DNA from: Microthrixaceae bacterium
GTDB taxonomy: Bacteria; Actinomycetota; Acidimicrobiia; Acidimicrobiales; Acidimicrobilacustridaceae
DNA: 9,781 nt
NCBI GenBank assembly: GCA_023264915.1
Contig: JAHFUU010000048.1
Location: 1-9,781, forward strand
Reading direction: 5' to 3'
The position numbers were made by a program, and so were the translations under genes. The notes below the pieces were generated by a model that did not search any database, had not been told where the DNA came from, and saw nothing but the letters and a program-made list of their open reading frames with translations. This document shows, in pieces, positions 1 to 6,471 of the stretch. Within the stretch, counting starts at the first letter, position 1; every line of letters begins with the position of its first letter.

Positions 1-3
1 CGT

Positions 4-660
4 TCAGGTTCCGCGCGTGATCATGGTCGCTCCGCCACCCGGTGGCAGTGTGTCACTCGCCCCGGGCAAGCCGACGGGAACCGCGACCTTGCACTTCTGG
101 GTGATCTGGGCGATGGGCTTGCCCAGCTCGACCGGATCGGCCCCGGATGCGCCTGAAGCCAGCAGGATCAGCTGGTCACGGCTTGGCTCGTCGAGGGTCA
201 GGACCGTGTAGCGGATGCATGAGATCTGCCCCTCGTCGACCGACGCGCCGGTCGGAGCGATCTTGGCATAGGCATCAGCGAGGACCTGTGCGGGGAGGCA
301 CGGTCGGACTGCGGTGACGAACTCATCGAGGCGCGCCTTTGAGGGCTGCTTGTCGCTGTCGGAGTTGAGTGCCGATGCCAGCTCGGGCTTGGCATCGAGG
401 ATCTTGCGGATGCAGTCAGTTGCCACTGTGGACAGGAACAACCTCTGTGAGAGGTTCTCGGTGGCCTCTGCCGGTGTCATCTCCGGCAGCGGCTCGGAAC
501 TGCACGCCGCGAGCGCCGATGACGTTGCCAGCACGACGACCGTCACCGTGATCAGCATGCTTCGAGGCGACGCCAGCCAGCGAGCAGGACCCTCGATGGT
601 GCCTTGCCGGTCCCGGACTCGAGACCGGCCTGCATGGGGGGCCTGGCCGCCGCGAGCCAT
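4..660 (-). CDS. Secreted four-cysteine lipoprotein (paralogue 1 of 3), unknown function
   Basis: I do not recognise this family. From the ATG at 660 the product is 218 aa. It has an Arg-rich N-terminus, a hydrophobic stretch at about residues 35-50 and a lipobox (ALAAC, Cys53), so it is predicted to be exported and anchored to the membrane by lipid. The mature part has exactly four further cysteines spaced C-x37-C-x26-C-x41-C, which would allow two disulfides, plus the signature CIRYTVLTLDE after the third. The two lipoprotein genes upstream share this layout. The start is uncertain. ATG 660 is preceded by GAGGGGTGA about 8 nt away. ATG 699 in the same frame has no clear ribosome site. ATG 558 would begin right at the hydrophobic core and leave no positive charge in the signal peptide. 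The TGA stop is at 4-6. The lipoprotein call is fairly sure; the function is unknown. Confidence 0.75.
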   Translation of the reverse strand: MARGGQAPHAGRSRVRDRQGTIEGPARWLASPRSMLITVTVVVLATSSALAACSSEPLPEMTPAEATENLSQRLFLSTVATDCIRKILDAKPELASALNSDSDKQPSKARLDEFVTAVRPCLPAQVLADAYAKIAPTGASVDEGQISCIRYTVLTLDEPSRDQLILLASGASGADPVELGKPIAQITQKCKVAVPVGLPGASDTLPPGGGATMITRGT

Positions 661-734
661 CGGTTCGGTCACCCCTCGGCTCTGGCCAGGTGCCTTCATG
701 CTCGAAGGGTAACCCCGTCGCGGGCAAAGGACTG

Positions 735-767
735 GCAGGGGTCGGCGCTTCGTGCGCCGACCCCTGC
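735..767 (-). terminator. Long perfect hairpin, probable terminator between lipoprotein genes
   Basis: A perfect 14-bp inverted repeat (GCAGGGGTCGGCGC at 735-748, its complement at 754-767) encloses a 5-nt loop. It lies 55 nt past the stop of the lipoprotein gene ending at 822 and before the next minus-strand gene. On the minus strand it is followed by CAGTCCTTTGCC, which is not a strong U tract. High-GC actinobacteria often use such U-poor hairpins. The position supports a terminator, but the strand and efficiency are inferred. Confidence 0.6.
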
Positions 768-787
768 GTGTTGTCTCTCGCCGCGAG

Positions 788-806
788 CGGGCGCTTCGCG
801 CGCCCG
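788..806 (-). terminator. Second GC hairpin just past the stop codon
   Basis: A 7-bp perfect stem (CGGGCGC at 788-794, GCGCCCG at 800-806) has loop TTCGC and begins 15 nt after the stop of the minus-strand gene ending at 822. Its centre, GGCGCTTCGCGCGCC, differs by one loop base from the centre of the longer hairpin at 735-767. The two probably act as a tandem terminator or as processing sites. There is no U tract. Confidence 0.4.
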
Positions 807-821
807 GCAGATCTGTGCTGA

Positions 822-1469
822 CTAGGCGGGTATGGAGGTGTTGCAGGCCTGGTTGAGCTTGGAGATGACCGGCGCGGCAAGCGAACGGTCATCTGACTGG
901 GAGGCGATCACCAAGATGGCCAGGACGGGCGCCAGCTCGTCGCGGTCAAGGGCGAGGATCTGGGTCTGGATGCAGTCCAGCCCTTCCTTGGAGATGTTCT
1001 GGCCGTCCTTGGAGCTCTTGAGCCCGGTCATGAGCCCGTCGACCAGCTCGGCCTTGGGGACGCACTCGACGATGAGCTTGCTGAGGACCAGCGCCTGCGC
1101 GGGGGTGAGGTTGCTCCCGCTGTCGCCCAGCGATCCGACGATCTGCTCGATCTCGGGATCAGAGGATGCAGCCTCTTGGGCGGCAGTGCCGACGCACTTT
1201 TGCTGCTCTGGGGTGAGCTGGTAGCCCGAGCCGCCACCCGTGGTGGAGCCGGTGGAGCTCTTCTTGGTCGTCGCGGTGCCCTTGGCGGACGTGGACGGGC
1301 TCTTGGTGTCCTTGGTCGTGCCGCCGCTGTCGGACTTGGTCGTCTCGGTCTTGGCCGAGCTGGACGGCGCCTGGGTAGCTGGCGTGTTGGTGTCGTTTGA
1401 CTTCGAGCAGGCACCAACGGCTAGCACGAGGGCCGCAACGATCGCGACGGACACGACTGTGCGTTTCAT
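822..1469 (-). CDS. Secreted four-cysteine lipoprotein with Ser/Thr-rich linker (paralogue 2 of 3)
   Basis: This is a 215-aa predicted lipoprotein of unrecognised family. The signal peptide (MKRTVVSVAIVAALVLAVGAC) has a Lys-Arg n-region and a lipobox ending at Cys21. Residues of about 22-88 form a low-complexity Ser/Thr/Lys/Gly linker, typical of a spacer that holds a domain away from the membrane. The C-terminal domain carries four cysteines spaced C-x43-C-x29-C-x42-C and the signature CIQTQILALDRDE, matching the genes on both sides. The ATG at 1469 is chosen because a strong Shine-Dalgarno (GGAGGAG) sits 8 nt upstream and the signal peptide starts there; the frame stays open to 1595, but that extension is implausible. 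The TAG stop is followed by two hairpins. The export and lipidation calls are strong; the role is unknown. Confidence 0.85.
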   Translation of the reverse strand: MKRTVVSVAIVAALVLAVGACSKSNDTNTPATQAPSSSAKTETTKSDSGGTTKDTKSPSTSAKGTATTKKSSTGSTTGGGSGYQLTPEQQKCVGTAAQEAASSDPEIEQIVGSLGDSGSNLTPAQALVLSKLIVECVPKAELVDGLMTGLKSSKDGQNISKEGLDCIQTQILALDRDELAPVLAILVIASQSDDRSLAAPVISKLNQACNTSIPA

Positions 1470-1527
1470 CTGGGTCTCTCCTCCCATGGTTTGTGTGATG
1501 CGTGAACCATCCCGGTCCGGCGCAGAC

Positions 1528-1555
1528 AACATAGTTGGTGCGGCGTCCCGCGCAA
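1528..1555 (-). promoter_or_regulatory. Candidate promoter for the middle lipoprotein gene
   Basis: On the minus strand a TATGTT -10-like hexamer (1528-1533) lies 16 nt after a TTGCGC -35-like hexamer (1550-1555). Transcription would start near 1521 and give a leader of about 50 nt containing the strong GGAGGAG ribosome site. The rest of the 1470-1628 gap shows nothing else I can support. The promoter is inferred from motif and position only. Confidence 0.35.
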
Positions 1556-1628
1556 CGTCGCCCTCCGCGAACAGCGATCGAGGACTCCCGGGCAACCGCC
1601 TTGTGCCGGTCAGGTCACGGTCGTGGCT

Positions 1629-2189
1629 TCAGGTGGCCGGTGAGGTGGTGCCGGAGGAACCCGGGCACTTGGCGGCAAGGGAGTCGGTGAAGGACCTCTC
1701 GGCATCTGGCTCGCCAGCCACGATGGCGACAGCTTGGTCCAGGGGGCGGTCTAATGCCAGTGATCGGCGCACACAGTCCCGACTGGTGGCCTGGACCGGA
1801 TGCCGCTGCTCGTAGAGGGCTTCCAGCACATCGGGACCGATGCAGTCAGCGAGCATGCCGAACAGGCGCTTTCGGGTCTCCAGGTCGGTCTTCTCGAGGT
1901 GCCGGCGCGCCGGAGCGACGAGGTCTGGCTTGCGCTGGAGGGATTCACCGATGCAGTTCACCTGTGCCCTGGTGGCATCGGGGTAGTTGCGATCCACCAG
2001 GTCAAGAGCCAGGGCGAGCTCGTCGATGCCCCGCGCCGAGCTCGTCGCCTTGGTCGTTGCGACACCGGACGTCCCGGGAGCGGTGACCTGTGTCGGCTGG
2101 GGAGGCAGGTCGACGCAGCCGGAAGTGGCCAGGGAGGTCGCCATCGCGACGGCGACGGTGGCCAGGATCGGCCATGACCGCAGATGCAC
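1629..2189 (-). CDS. Secreted four-cysteine lipoprotein (paralogue 3 of 3), unknown function
   Basis: This is a 186-aa predicted lipoprotein read from a GTG start at 2189. The N-terminus MHLRSWPILATVAVAMATSLATSGC is a signal peptide with Cys25 as the lipidation site. The lipobox (TSGC) is weaker than usual but fits the general lipoprotein pattern. A short Pro/Thr linker follows, then a compact domain with four cysteines spaced C-x36-C-x22-C-x35-C. The signature after the third cysteine is CVRRSLALDR, one residue shorter than in the two downstream paralogues. It is the first gene of the minus-strand series and diverges from scpA across 76 bp. The ribosome site before the GTG is weak. I do not recognise a named family, and the role is unknown. 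Confidence 0.8.
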   Translation of the reverse strand: MHLRSWPILATVAVAMATSLATSGCVDLPPQPTQVTAPGTSGVATTKATSSARGIDELALALDLVDRNYPDATRAQVNCIGESLQRKPDLVAPARRHLEKTDLETRKRLFGMLADCIGPDVLEALYEQRHPVQATSRDCVRRSLALDRPLDQAVAIVAGEPDAERSFTDSLAAKCPGSSGTTSPAT

Positions 2190-2251
2190 GTGCCGGACCC
2201 TACTAAGAACCCAGCTCAGGAGGTATGCACGGGTTTGTGTGATCCTGGCCC

Positions 2252-2257
2252 TATGCT
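2252..2257 (+). promoter_or_regulatory. Candidate -10 element for leaderless scpA transcription
   Basis: TATGCT lies 8 nt before the scpA ATG at 2266, so transcription would start at or within a few bases of the start codon. There is no Shine-Dalgarno at a normal distance from that ATG. Similar TAnnnT hexamers stand 7 nt before aroH and 9 nt before cmk. No convincing -35 is visible. This is an inference from the repeated arrangement. Confidence 0.4.
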
Positions 2258-2265
2258 GCTCGCCG

Positions 2266-3057
2266 ATGTCCTACGCGGTCCAGACGCCGGTGTTCGAGGG
2301 GCCATTTGACCTGCTCCTGCATCTGATCCTGCGTGAGGAGGTCGACCTCTACGAGCTCTCCATATCGGCGATCGTCGACGCCTACATCGAGGAGATCGCC
2401 AGGATGGAGGCCCTCGATCTGGAGATAGCGACCGAGTTCCTGCTCATCGCGTCGACGCTGGTCGAGCTGAAGGTGAAGCGTCTGCTACCGGACGCAGCAG
2501 AGGTAGAGGTTGACGATGAGCTCGGTTTGTGGGAAGAGCGCGACCTGCTGCTCGCAAGGCTTCTCGAATGCAAGACCTTCAAGGATGCCGCTCGGCATCT
2601 CGAACGGTTGTCCGAGCGGGCCTCTCGCTGCTACCCGCGGACGGCCGGCATCGAGGAGCAGTTCTTCGACCTTGCTCCTGACATCCTCGAGGGTGTCGAC
2701 GCCGAGGACATCAAGGGTGCGTTCGTCCGGGCCATGTCGCCCAAACCCAAGCCCAGGGTCGACCTGCTCCACATGTCGGCCGTGCGGGCGAGCGTCGCTG
2801 ACGCAGTGGAGGAGTTGATCGACGAGCTGCCTCGATCAGGCCGCATCACCTTTCTTGAGCTCACCTCATCCCTGGTCGAGCGCCTCGAAGTCGTCGTCAG
2901 GTTCCTTGCGATCCTCGAGCTCTACAAGCAGGGTCTCGTCGAGCTCGAGCAGCCACACAACTTCGCCAGCATAGAGATCGTCTGGACGGGTGGTCAGCTG
3001 GCAGGCCTCACACAGGAGCTGGTGAGCCTCGGGGCCATCGACGCCTACGACGGATGA
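2266..3057 (+). CDS. scpA: Segregation and condensation protein A (kleisin subunit of SMC-ScpAB)
   Basis: ScpA is the kleisin that bridges the SMC heads and binds ScpB in the chromosome-condensing complex on the nucleoid. The 263-aa product has the family N-terminus (residues 9-22, VFEGPFDLLLHLIL) and then VDLYELSISAIVDAYIEEI, which forms the SMC-neck-binding helices. It continues with the LDLEIATEFLLIASTLVELKVKRLLP block (about 50-75), a variable charged middle, and a C-terminal winged helix (about 170-240, ending VVVRFLAILELYKQGLVELEQ...FASIEI). The length is normal. ATG 2266 gives the typical MSYxV start; the frame is open further upstream to 1987, but that part overlaps the divergent lipoprotein gene and is not ScpA-like. 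scpB follows after 71 nt. Confidence 0.97.
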   Translation: MSYAVQTPVFEGPFDLLLHLILREEVDLYELSISAIVDAYIEEIARMEALDLEIATEFLLIASTLVELKVKRLLPDAAEVEVDDELGLWEERDLLLARLLECKTFKDAARHLERLSERASRCYPRTAGIEEQFFDLAPDILEGVDAEDIKGAFVRAMSPKPKPRVDLLHMSAVRASVADAVEELIDELPRSGRITFLELTSSLVERLEVVVRFLAILELYKQGLVELEQPHNFASIEIVWTGGQLAGLTQELVSLGAIDAYDG

Positions 3058-3128
3058 GCGGTCCCGTGACAAGCTGTTGGTCGATGGGTCCCGTGGTCAC
3101 TGGGCGCGCGGTGGTTTGAGGCATCAGC

Positions 3129-3812
3129 ATGAACGACGGTCAACGGGAAGAGGCGCGCAGGGCGGTCGAAGCGATCTTGATGGTCGCCGACAGCCCGGTG
3201 GACCCTCACCTGCTTGCCCAGCTGGTGGAGATCTCGGCTTCTGAGCTGAGCCGGCTCATGTCAGAGATGGTCACCTACTACGAGGAGACCGGGCGAGGTT
3301 TCGAGCTTGCCCAGGTCGCCGGTGGCTACCGGTTCCAGAGCCACCACGACATGGCCCCCTACGTCGAACGGTTCGTTCTCGAGGGCCAGACCGCTCGCCT
3401 GTCGGCCGCCGCGATGGAGACCCTGGCGATCATCGCCTACAAGCAGCCCATATCGAGGGCTCAGGTGGCCGCGATCCGAGGCGTGAACGTCGACGGTGTG
3501 TGCCGGACCCTCGAGGGGCGGGGCTACATCGCCGAAGTGGCCCGTGACTCGGGTCCTGGCCAGGCGGTGCTGTTCGGTACAACCGACAGGTTCCTCGAAC
3601 GCATGGGCATCAACTCGGTCGAGGAGCTGCCACCCGTTGCCGAGTTCGTGCCCGGGGCAGATGTCGTCGAGGCACTCGAGCACGGCCTGCGTCTGGAGAC
3701 CGGAGGCGAGGAGGGCTCCCAGGCGGCTTCGGGCCCCGAGGCCGTGCCCGACCAGGCCGTCGCGCCTGACCCGCCGGTTGCCTCCGACGGCGATCCCTCC
3801 CCTGAGACCTGA
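3129..3812 (+). CDS. scpB: Segregation and condensation protein B
   Basis: ScpB dimerises and binds ScpA in the SMC-ScpAB condensin. The 227-aa product has two winged-helix domains: about residues 8-85, and about 91-165 with the family's best-conserved block (LSAAAMETLAIIAYKQPISR, then RGVNVDGVCRTLEGRGYI). FGTTDRFLERMGINSVEELP follows (about 149-168), also typical. Residues from about 172 form an acidic, Pro/Ala-rich tail that looks disordered, as in many actinobacterial ScpB proteins. The gene follows scpA in the same direction and probably shares its transcript. The ribosome site before ATG 3129 is weak (TTGAGG). The TGA stop lies inside the first unit of a 14-bp tandem repeat. Confidence 0.97.
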   Translation: MNDGQREEARRAVEAILMVADSPVDPHLLAQLVEISASELSRLMSEMVTYYEETGRGFELAQVAGGYRFQSHHDMAPYVERFVLEGQTARLSAAAMETLAIIAYKQPISRAQVAAIRGVNVDGVCRTLEGRGYIAEVARDSGPGQAVLFGTTDRFLERMGINSVEELPPVAEFVPGADVVEALEHGLRLETGGEEGSQAASGPEAVPDQAVAPDPPVASDGDPSPET

Positions 3813-3847
3813 TCCCCGAGGCCTGATCCCCGAGGCCTGGTCCCGGG
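3808..3847. repeat. 14-bp tandem repeat across the scpB stop codon
   Basis: CCTGATCCCCGAGG occurs at 3808-3821 and again exactly at 3822-3835. A third, degenerate partial copy (CCTGGTCCCGGG) follows at 3836-3847. The TGA stop of scpB (3810-3812) is part of the first unit. Copy-number change would leave the ScpB reading frame intact and would alter the scpB-rluB spacer. Apart from this repeat, I see nothing else supportable in the 3813-4001 gap. Confidence 0.8.
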
Positions 3848-4001
3848 TTGGGTGTCTGGCAAGGCCGGACCCGCGGACCTTCATCGCCCAGCTCCGCAAC
3901 GCGACGGCGCGCGTTGTGAGGGATGCCGAGACGGGGCGGGTCTCGGCGGATGGCGTGGCGGCTGCTTTCGCTTCGGGTCCCGTCCGTGGGAGCCTGTGGG
4001 T

Positions 4002-4868
4002 GTGGTGGCTGGCCCAGGTGAGCCTCAAGGAACCGAACGGCTCCAGAAGGTGCTGGCGCGCGCTGGTCTGGGGAGCCGGCTGCACTGCGATGCGCTTGTC
4101 GTCGGCGGCCATGTGCGAGTCAACGGGCAGGTAGCCCGCGCCGGGCACCGCGTCGATCTGGGCCACGACACGATCGAGGTCGACGGCGTGCGCGTCCCCG
4201 TGAACCCGGGACTGATCTACTACCTGTTGAACAAGCCGGCCGGAGTTGTCACAACCGCAGATGATCCGCAGGGCCGCCCCGTCGCCTTGGATCTCGTTCC
4301 CTCCCAACCGCGGGTGTTCCCGGTCGGAAGGCTCGACTATGACACCGAAGGTCTGCTCATCCTGACCAACGACGGCGAGCTGGCACATCGCTTGACCCAT
4401 CCCTCTTTCGGGGTCGACAAGGAGTACCTGGCTACCGTCGAGGGATCACCGACCCGGGGAGCTCTCCGGCGCCTTCGCGAAGGCATAGAGCTCGATGACG
4501 GGATGACCGCTCCCGCCCAGGTCTCGTTGGTGGCAGAGCACCTCGTACGCATCGTCATCCACGAGGGCCGCAACCGCCAGGTGCGCCGCATGTGCGAAGC
4601 GGTCGGCCACCCTGTCACAAGGCTTGTACGCCACCGCATCGGGCCCCTGGTCGACCGCAAGCTCGGTGCAGGTCAGTGGCGCAACCTGAGCGCAGCGGAG
4701 ATCGGTGCGATCGAACGAACCGTCTCGGCGCGAGATGACCTCCACGTGCCGCGCCCCCCCAAGCGTCCGAACCGCACCAAGGCCGAGCGGAGGTCCGCTC
4801 GCGTCGCCGCGTCGGGTCGGCCAGCTGCGGCTTCACCGACCAGTCGTGCTGGCAAGCGTCGGAGCTGA
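4002..4868 (+). CDS. rluB: RluB/RsuA-family rRNA pseudouridine synthase
   Basis: This is a 288-aa pseudouridine synthase that isomerises a uridine in rRNA; next to scpAB the RluB type acting on 23S rRNA is expected. It opens with an S4 RNA-binding domain (about residues 12-60, ERLQKVLARAG...HVRVNG). The catalytic domain follows, with LLNKPAGVVTT, the active-site motif GRLDYDTEGLLILTNDG (catalytic Asp112) and EGRNRQVRRMCEAVGHPV (about 188-204). The last 45 residues or so are Arg/Lys/Pro-rich and probably help bind RNA. GTG 4002 is chosen because the S4 domain begins about ten residues later and GGGAG lies 9 nt upstream. GTG 4005 is equally possible. The frame is open from 3852, but that extension is unlike the family. 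The exact rRNA position modified cannot be read from the sequence. Confidence 0.93.
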   Translation: MVAGPGEPQGTERLQKVLARAGLGSRLHCDALVVGGHVRVNGQVARAGHRVDLGHDTIEVDGVRVPVNPGLIYYLLNKPAGVVTTADDPQGRPVALDLVPSQPRVFPVGRLDYDTEGLLILTNDGELAHRLTHPSFGVDKEYLATVEGSPTRGALRRLREGIELDDGMTAPAQVSLVAEHLVRIVIHEGRNRQVRRMCEAVGHPVTRLVRHRIGPLVDRKLGAGQWRNLSAAEIGAIERTVSARDDLHVPRPPKRPNRTKAERRSARVAASGRPAAASPTSRAGKRRS

Positions 4869-5028
4869 TGCCTCGCGCGGCAGCGAGGGTCGCGGCTGGA
4901 CTCGCGCCTTCCACTGCCGCTATCGAGGCCGTTGTCGATGCCGCAAGCGCCGTCCGGCGGCGCGACCGCCCGGGCGCCGACAACCTCGCCCCAGGCCATG
5001 ACTCGTCAGGGCAGGGACGGAGCCCCGT

Positions 5029-5034
5029 TAACAT
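5029..5034 (+). promoter_or_regulatory. Candidate -10 element for leaderless aroH transcription
   Basis: TAACAT ends 7 nt before the GTG at 5042, where chorismate mutase homology begins. Transcription would therefore start at the start codon. No Shine-Dalgarno precedes this GTG and no clear -35 is seen. It would make aroH-tyrA-aroA a unit separate from rluB. Confidence 0.4.
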
Positions 5035-5041
5035 TGGCACC

Positions 5042-5410
5042 GTGGAGACGGTGGTATGGGCACTACGCGGTGCCACGACAGTGGATGAGGACTCAGAGGA
5101 GCACATCTTCGAGCGGGTGATCGCGCTTCTCGATGAGATCTTCGAGCGGAACCAGCTTGGCAAGGAAGCTGTGATAAGTGTGATCTTCACGGCCACCGAT
5201 GACATCCATTCGGTCTTCCCGGCCGCGGCGGCGCGCAAGTTCGGTCTTGGCGACGTGCCGCTGCTGTGCGCGCGAGAGCTGGACATCGAAGACGGAACCC
5301 CGCGCTGCGTCCGGGTCCTGATGCATGTGAACACGTCGACCCCTCGCAGCGACCTGCGCCACGTCTACCTCGAGGGCGCCGCGACGCTTCGTGACGACCT
5401 GCCCGGATGA
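5042..5410 (+). CDS. aroH: Chorismate mutase, AroH type
   Basis: This cytoplasmic enzyme converts chorismate to prephenate, the first step towards tyrosine and phenylalanine. The 122-aa product is a monofunctional AroH-class enzyme (the trimeric Bacillus subtilis type, about 127 aa), not the helical AroQ class. RGATTVDEDSEEHI lies near the N-terminus, then SVIFTATDDIHSVFPAAAAR, VPLLCARELD, RCVRVLMHVNT and HVYLEGAATLRDDL. Residues matching the known B. subtilis active site are present: Arg9, Cys76, Glu79, Arg91 and Tyr109. GTG 5042 is chosen because homology begins at once. The frame is also open back to an ATG at 4868 that overlaps the rluB stop; that 58-residue extension is not like the family. 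The stop overlaps the tyrA start (ATGA). Confidence 0.95.
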   Translation: METVVWALRGATTVDEDSEEHIFERVIALLDEIFERNQLGKEAVISVIFTATDDIHSVFPAAAARKFGLGDVPLLCARELDIEDGTPRCVRVLMHVNTSTPRSDLRHVYLEGAATLRDDLPG

Positions 5411-6471
5411 TGGAGCCGAAGCGAGCCAACGTCGTCGGAGCGGGTCTTGTCGGCGGGTCGATCGGGATGGCGCTCAGAAGTCGAGGATGGCACGTCAGCG
5501 GCCGTGACCTGGAACCTGGCCGGTCGCGCAGGGGAGTCGATCTCGGGGCCTTCGATGCGACGGGTCTCGATCCGGCAGCTTCGGTGACGTTCGTGGCGGC
5601 CCCGGTGAGCGCGATCCCAGCACTGGTCACCGAAGCCCTCGCCACGACAGCAGGATGGGTGACCGACGTAGGCAGCGTGAAGGCCCCGATGCTGGCACTC
5701 ATGACTGACGCCCGGTATGTGGGTGGTCACCCGATGGCCGGCTCGGAGCTGGAGGGAATCGAGGGCTCGCACGCGGAGCTCTTCGAGGGGAGGACCTGGG
5801 TCCTCACCCCAGTGGCAGAGACCTCCCCTGATGCCTATGCGGCTGTCCAATCGATCGTCTCGTCCTTCGGCGCCGAGGTCGTGGCGGTGCCGCCGGATCA
5901 TCACGACACGATGGTTGCAGTCGTCTCGCACGTGCCCCACCTCACCGCTGCGACGCTGATGCGCCTTGCTGATCAGCGATCTGGCGAGCACCGAGCGCTG
6001 TTGCGCCTCGCCGCCGGCGGCTTCCGTGACATGACCCGAATCGCGGCCGGACATCCCGGCATCTGGCCCGACATCTGCGCGGAGAACAGAGCGTCCATAG
6101 TCGGCGAGCTCGACCGGTTGATCAGCGCGCTCCACGAGATGCGCGACGTCGTCGATCGCTCGGATCGCGACGAGCTGATGAAGTCCCTCGAGGAGGCACG
6201 CCAAGCACGACTCAACCTGCCGGCCAGGTTCACCCACGCCGACGAGCTGAGCGAGGTTCGCGTGACGATACCGGATCGCAAGGGGGAGCTCGCTCGGATC
6301 ACCACCCTCGCGACCGATCTCGACGTGAGCATCTTCGACATAGAGATCGCCCATTCGGCCGAGGGGCCCGAAGGCGTCCTCATCCTCACGGTCGATCGAG
6401 CGATGGCTGAGCGCCTGCTCGGCGGCCTGATGGCCAACGGATACAGGCCCTCATCCAGGCCGTTGGAGTGA
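5407..6471 (+). CDS. tyrA: Prephenate dehydrogenase with C-terminal ACT domain
   Basis: This enzyme oxidatively decarboxylates prephenate to 4-hydroxyphenylpyruvate, the precursor of tyrosine. The 354-aa product has an N-terminal Rossmann fold with the dinucleotide motif GAGLVGGSIG (11-20), then TDVGSVK (86-92) and GGHPMAGSE (106-114, including the conserved His108). The helical dimerisation domain follows, with HDTMVAVVSHVPHL (166-179) and GGFRDMTRIA (204-213). Residues from about 282 to 354 look like an ACT domain (VRVTIPDRKGELARITTLATDLDVSIFDIEI), which in this family usually allows feedback by tyrosine. The ATG overlaps the aroH TGA (ATGA at 5407-5410) and there is no Shine-Dalgarno, so translational coupling is likely. 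Together with aroH it makes a chorismate-to-tyrosine module. No fused chorismate mutase domain is present. Confidence 0.95.
   Translation: MMEPKRANVVGAGLVGGSIGMALRSRGWHVSGRDLEPGRSRRGVDLGAFDATGLDPAASVTFVAAPVSAIPALVTEALATTAGWVTDVGSVKAPMLALMTDARYVGGHPMAGSELEGIEGSHAELFEGRTWVLTPVAETSPDAYAAVQSIVSSFGAEVVAVPPDHHDTMVAVVSHVPHLTAATLMRLADQRSGEHRALLRLAAGGFRDMTRIAAGHPGIWPDICAENRASIVGELDRLISALHEMRDVVDRSDRDELMKSLEEARQARLNLPARFTHADELSEVRVTIPDRKGELARITTLATDLDVSIFDIEIAHSAEGPEGVLILTVDRAMAERLLGGLMANGYRPSSRPLE

Noticed and set aside
1470..1628. Terminator after the third lipoprotein gene
   Set aside because: I looked for a stem-loop past the stop at 1629 on the minus strand and found only short imperfect pairings.
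1987..2265. Upstream extension of scpA in frame
   Set aside because: It overlaps the divergent lipoprotein gene, and the ScpA family typically begins at the MSYxV found at 2266.
3060..3095. Direct repeat GGTCCCGTG (3060-3068 and 3087-3095) in the scpA-scpB gap
   Set aside because: Nine bases occurring twice in a GC-rich gap is weak evidence. There is no third copy and no palindromic operator shape, so I do not call it a site.
3261..4400. 1.1-kb open frame on the minus strand
   Set aside because: It lies antisense to the end of scpB, the spacer and the first half of rluB, which have clear family motifs. Its product resembles no family I know and is rich in His/Arg/Gly, as expected of a high-GC shadow frame.
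5365..6354. Long open frame on the minus strand opposite tyrA
   Set aside because: The plus strand encodes a complete prephenate dehydrogenase. The antisense product is compositionally a shadow with no recognisable domain.
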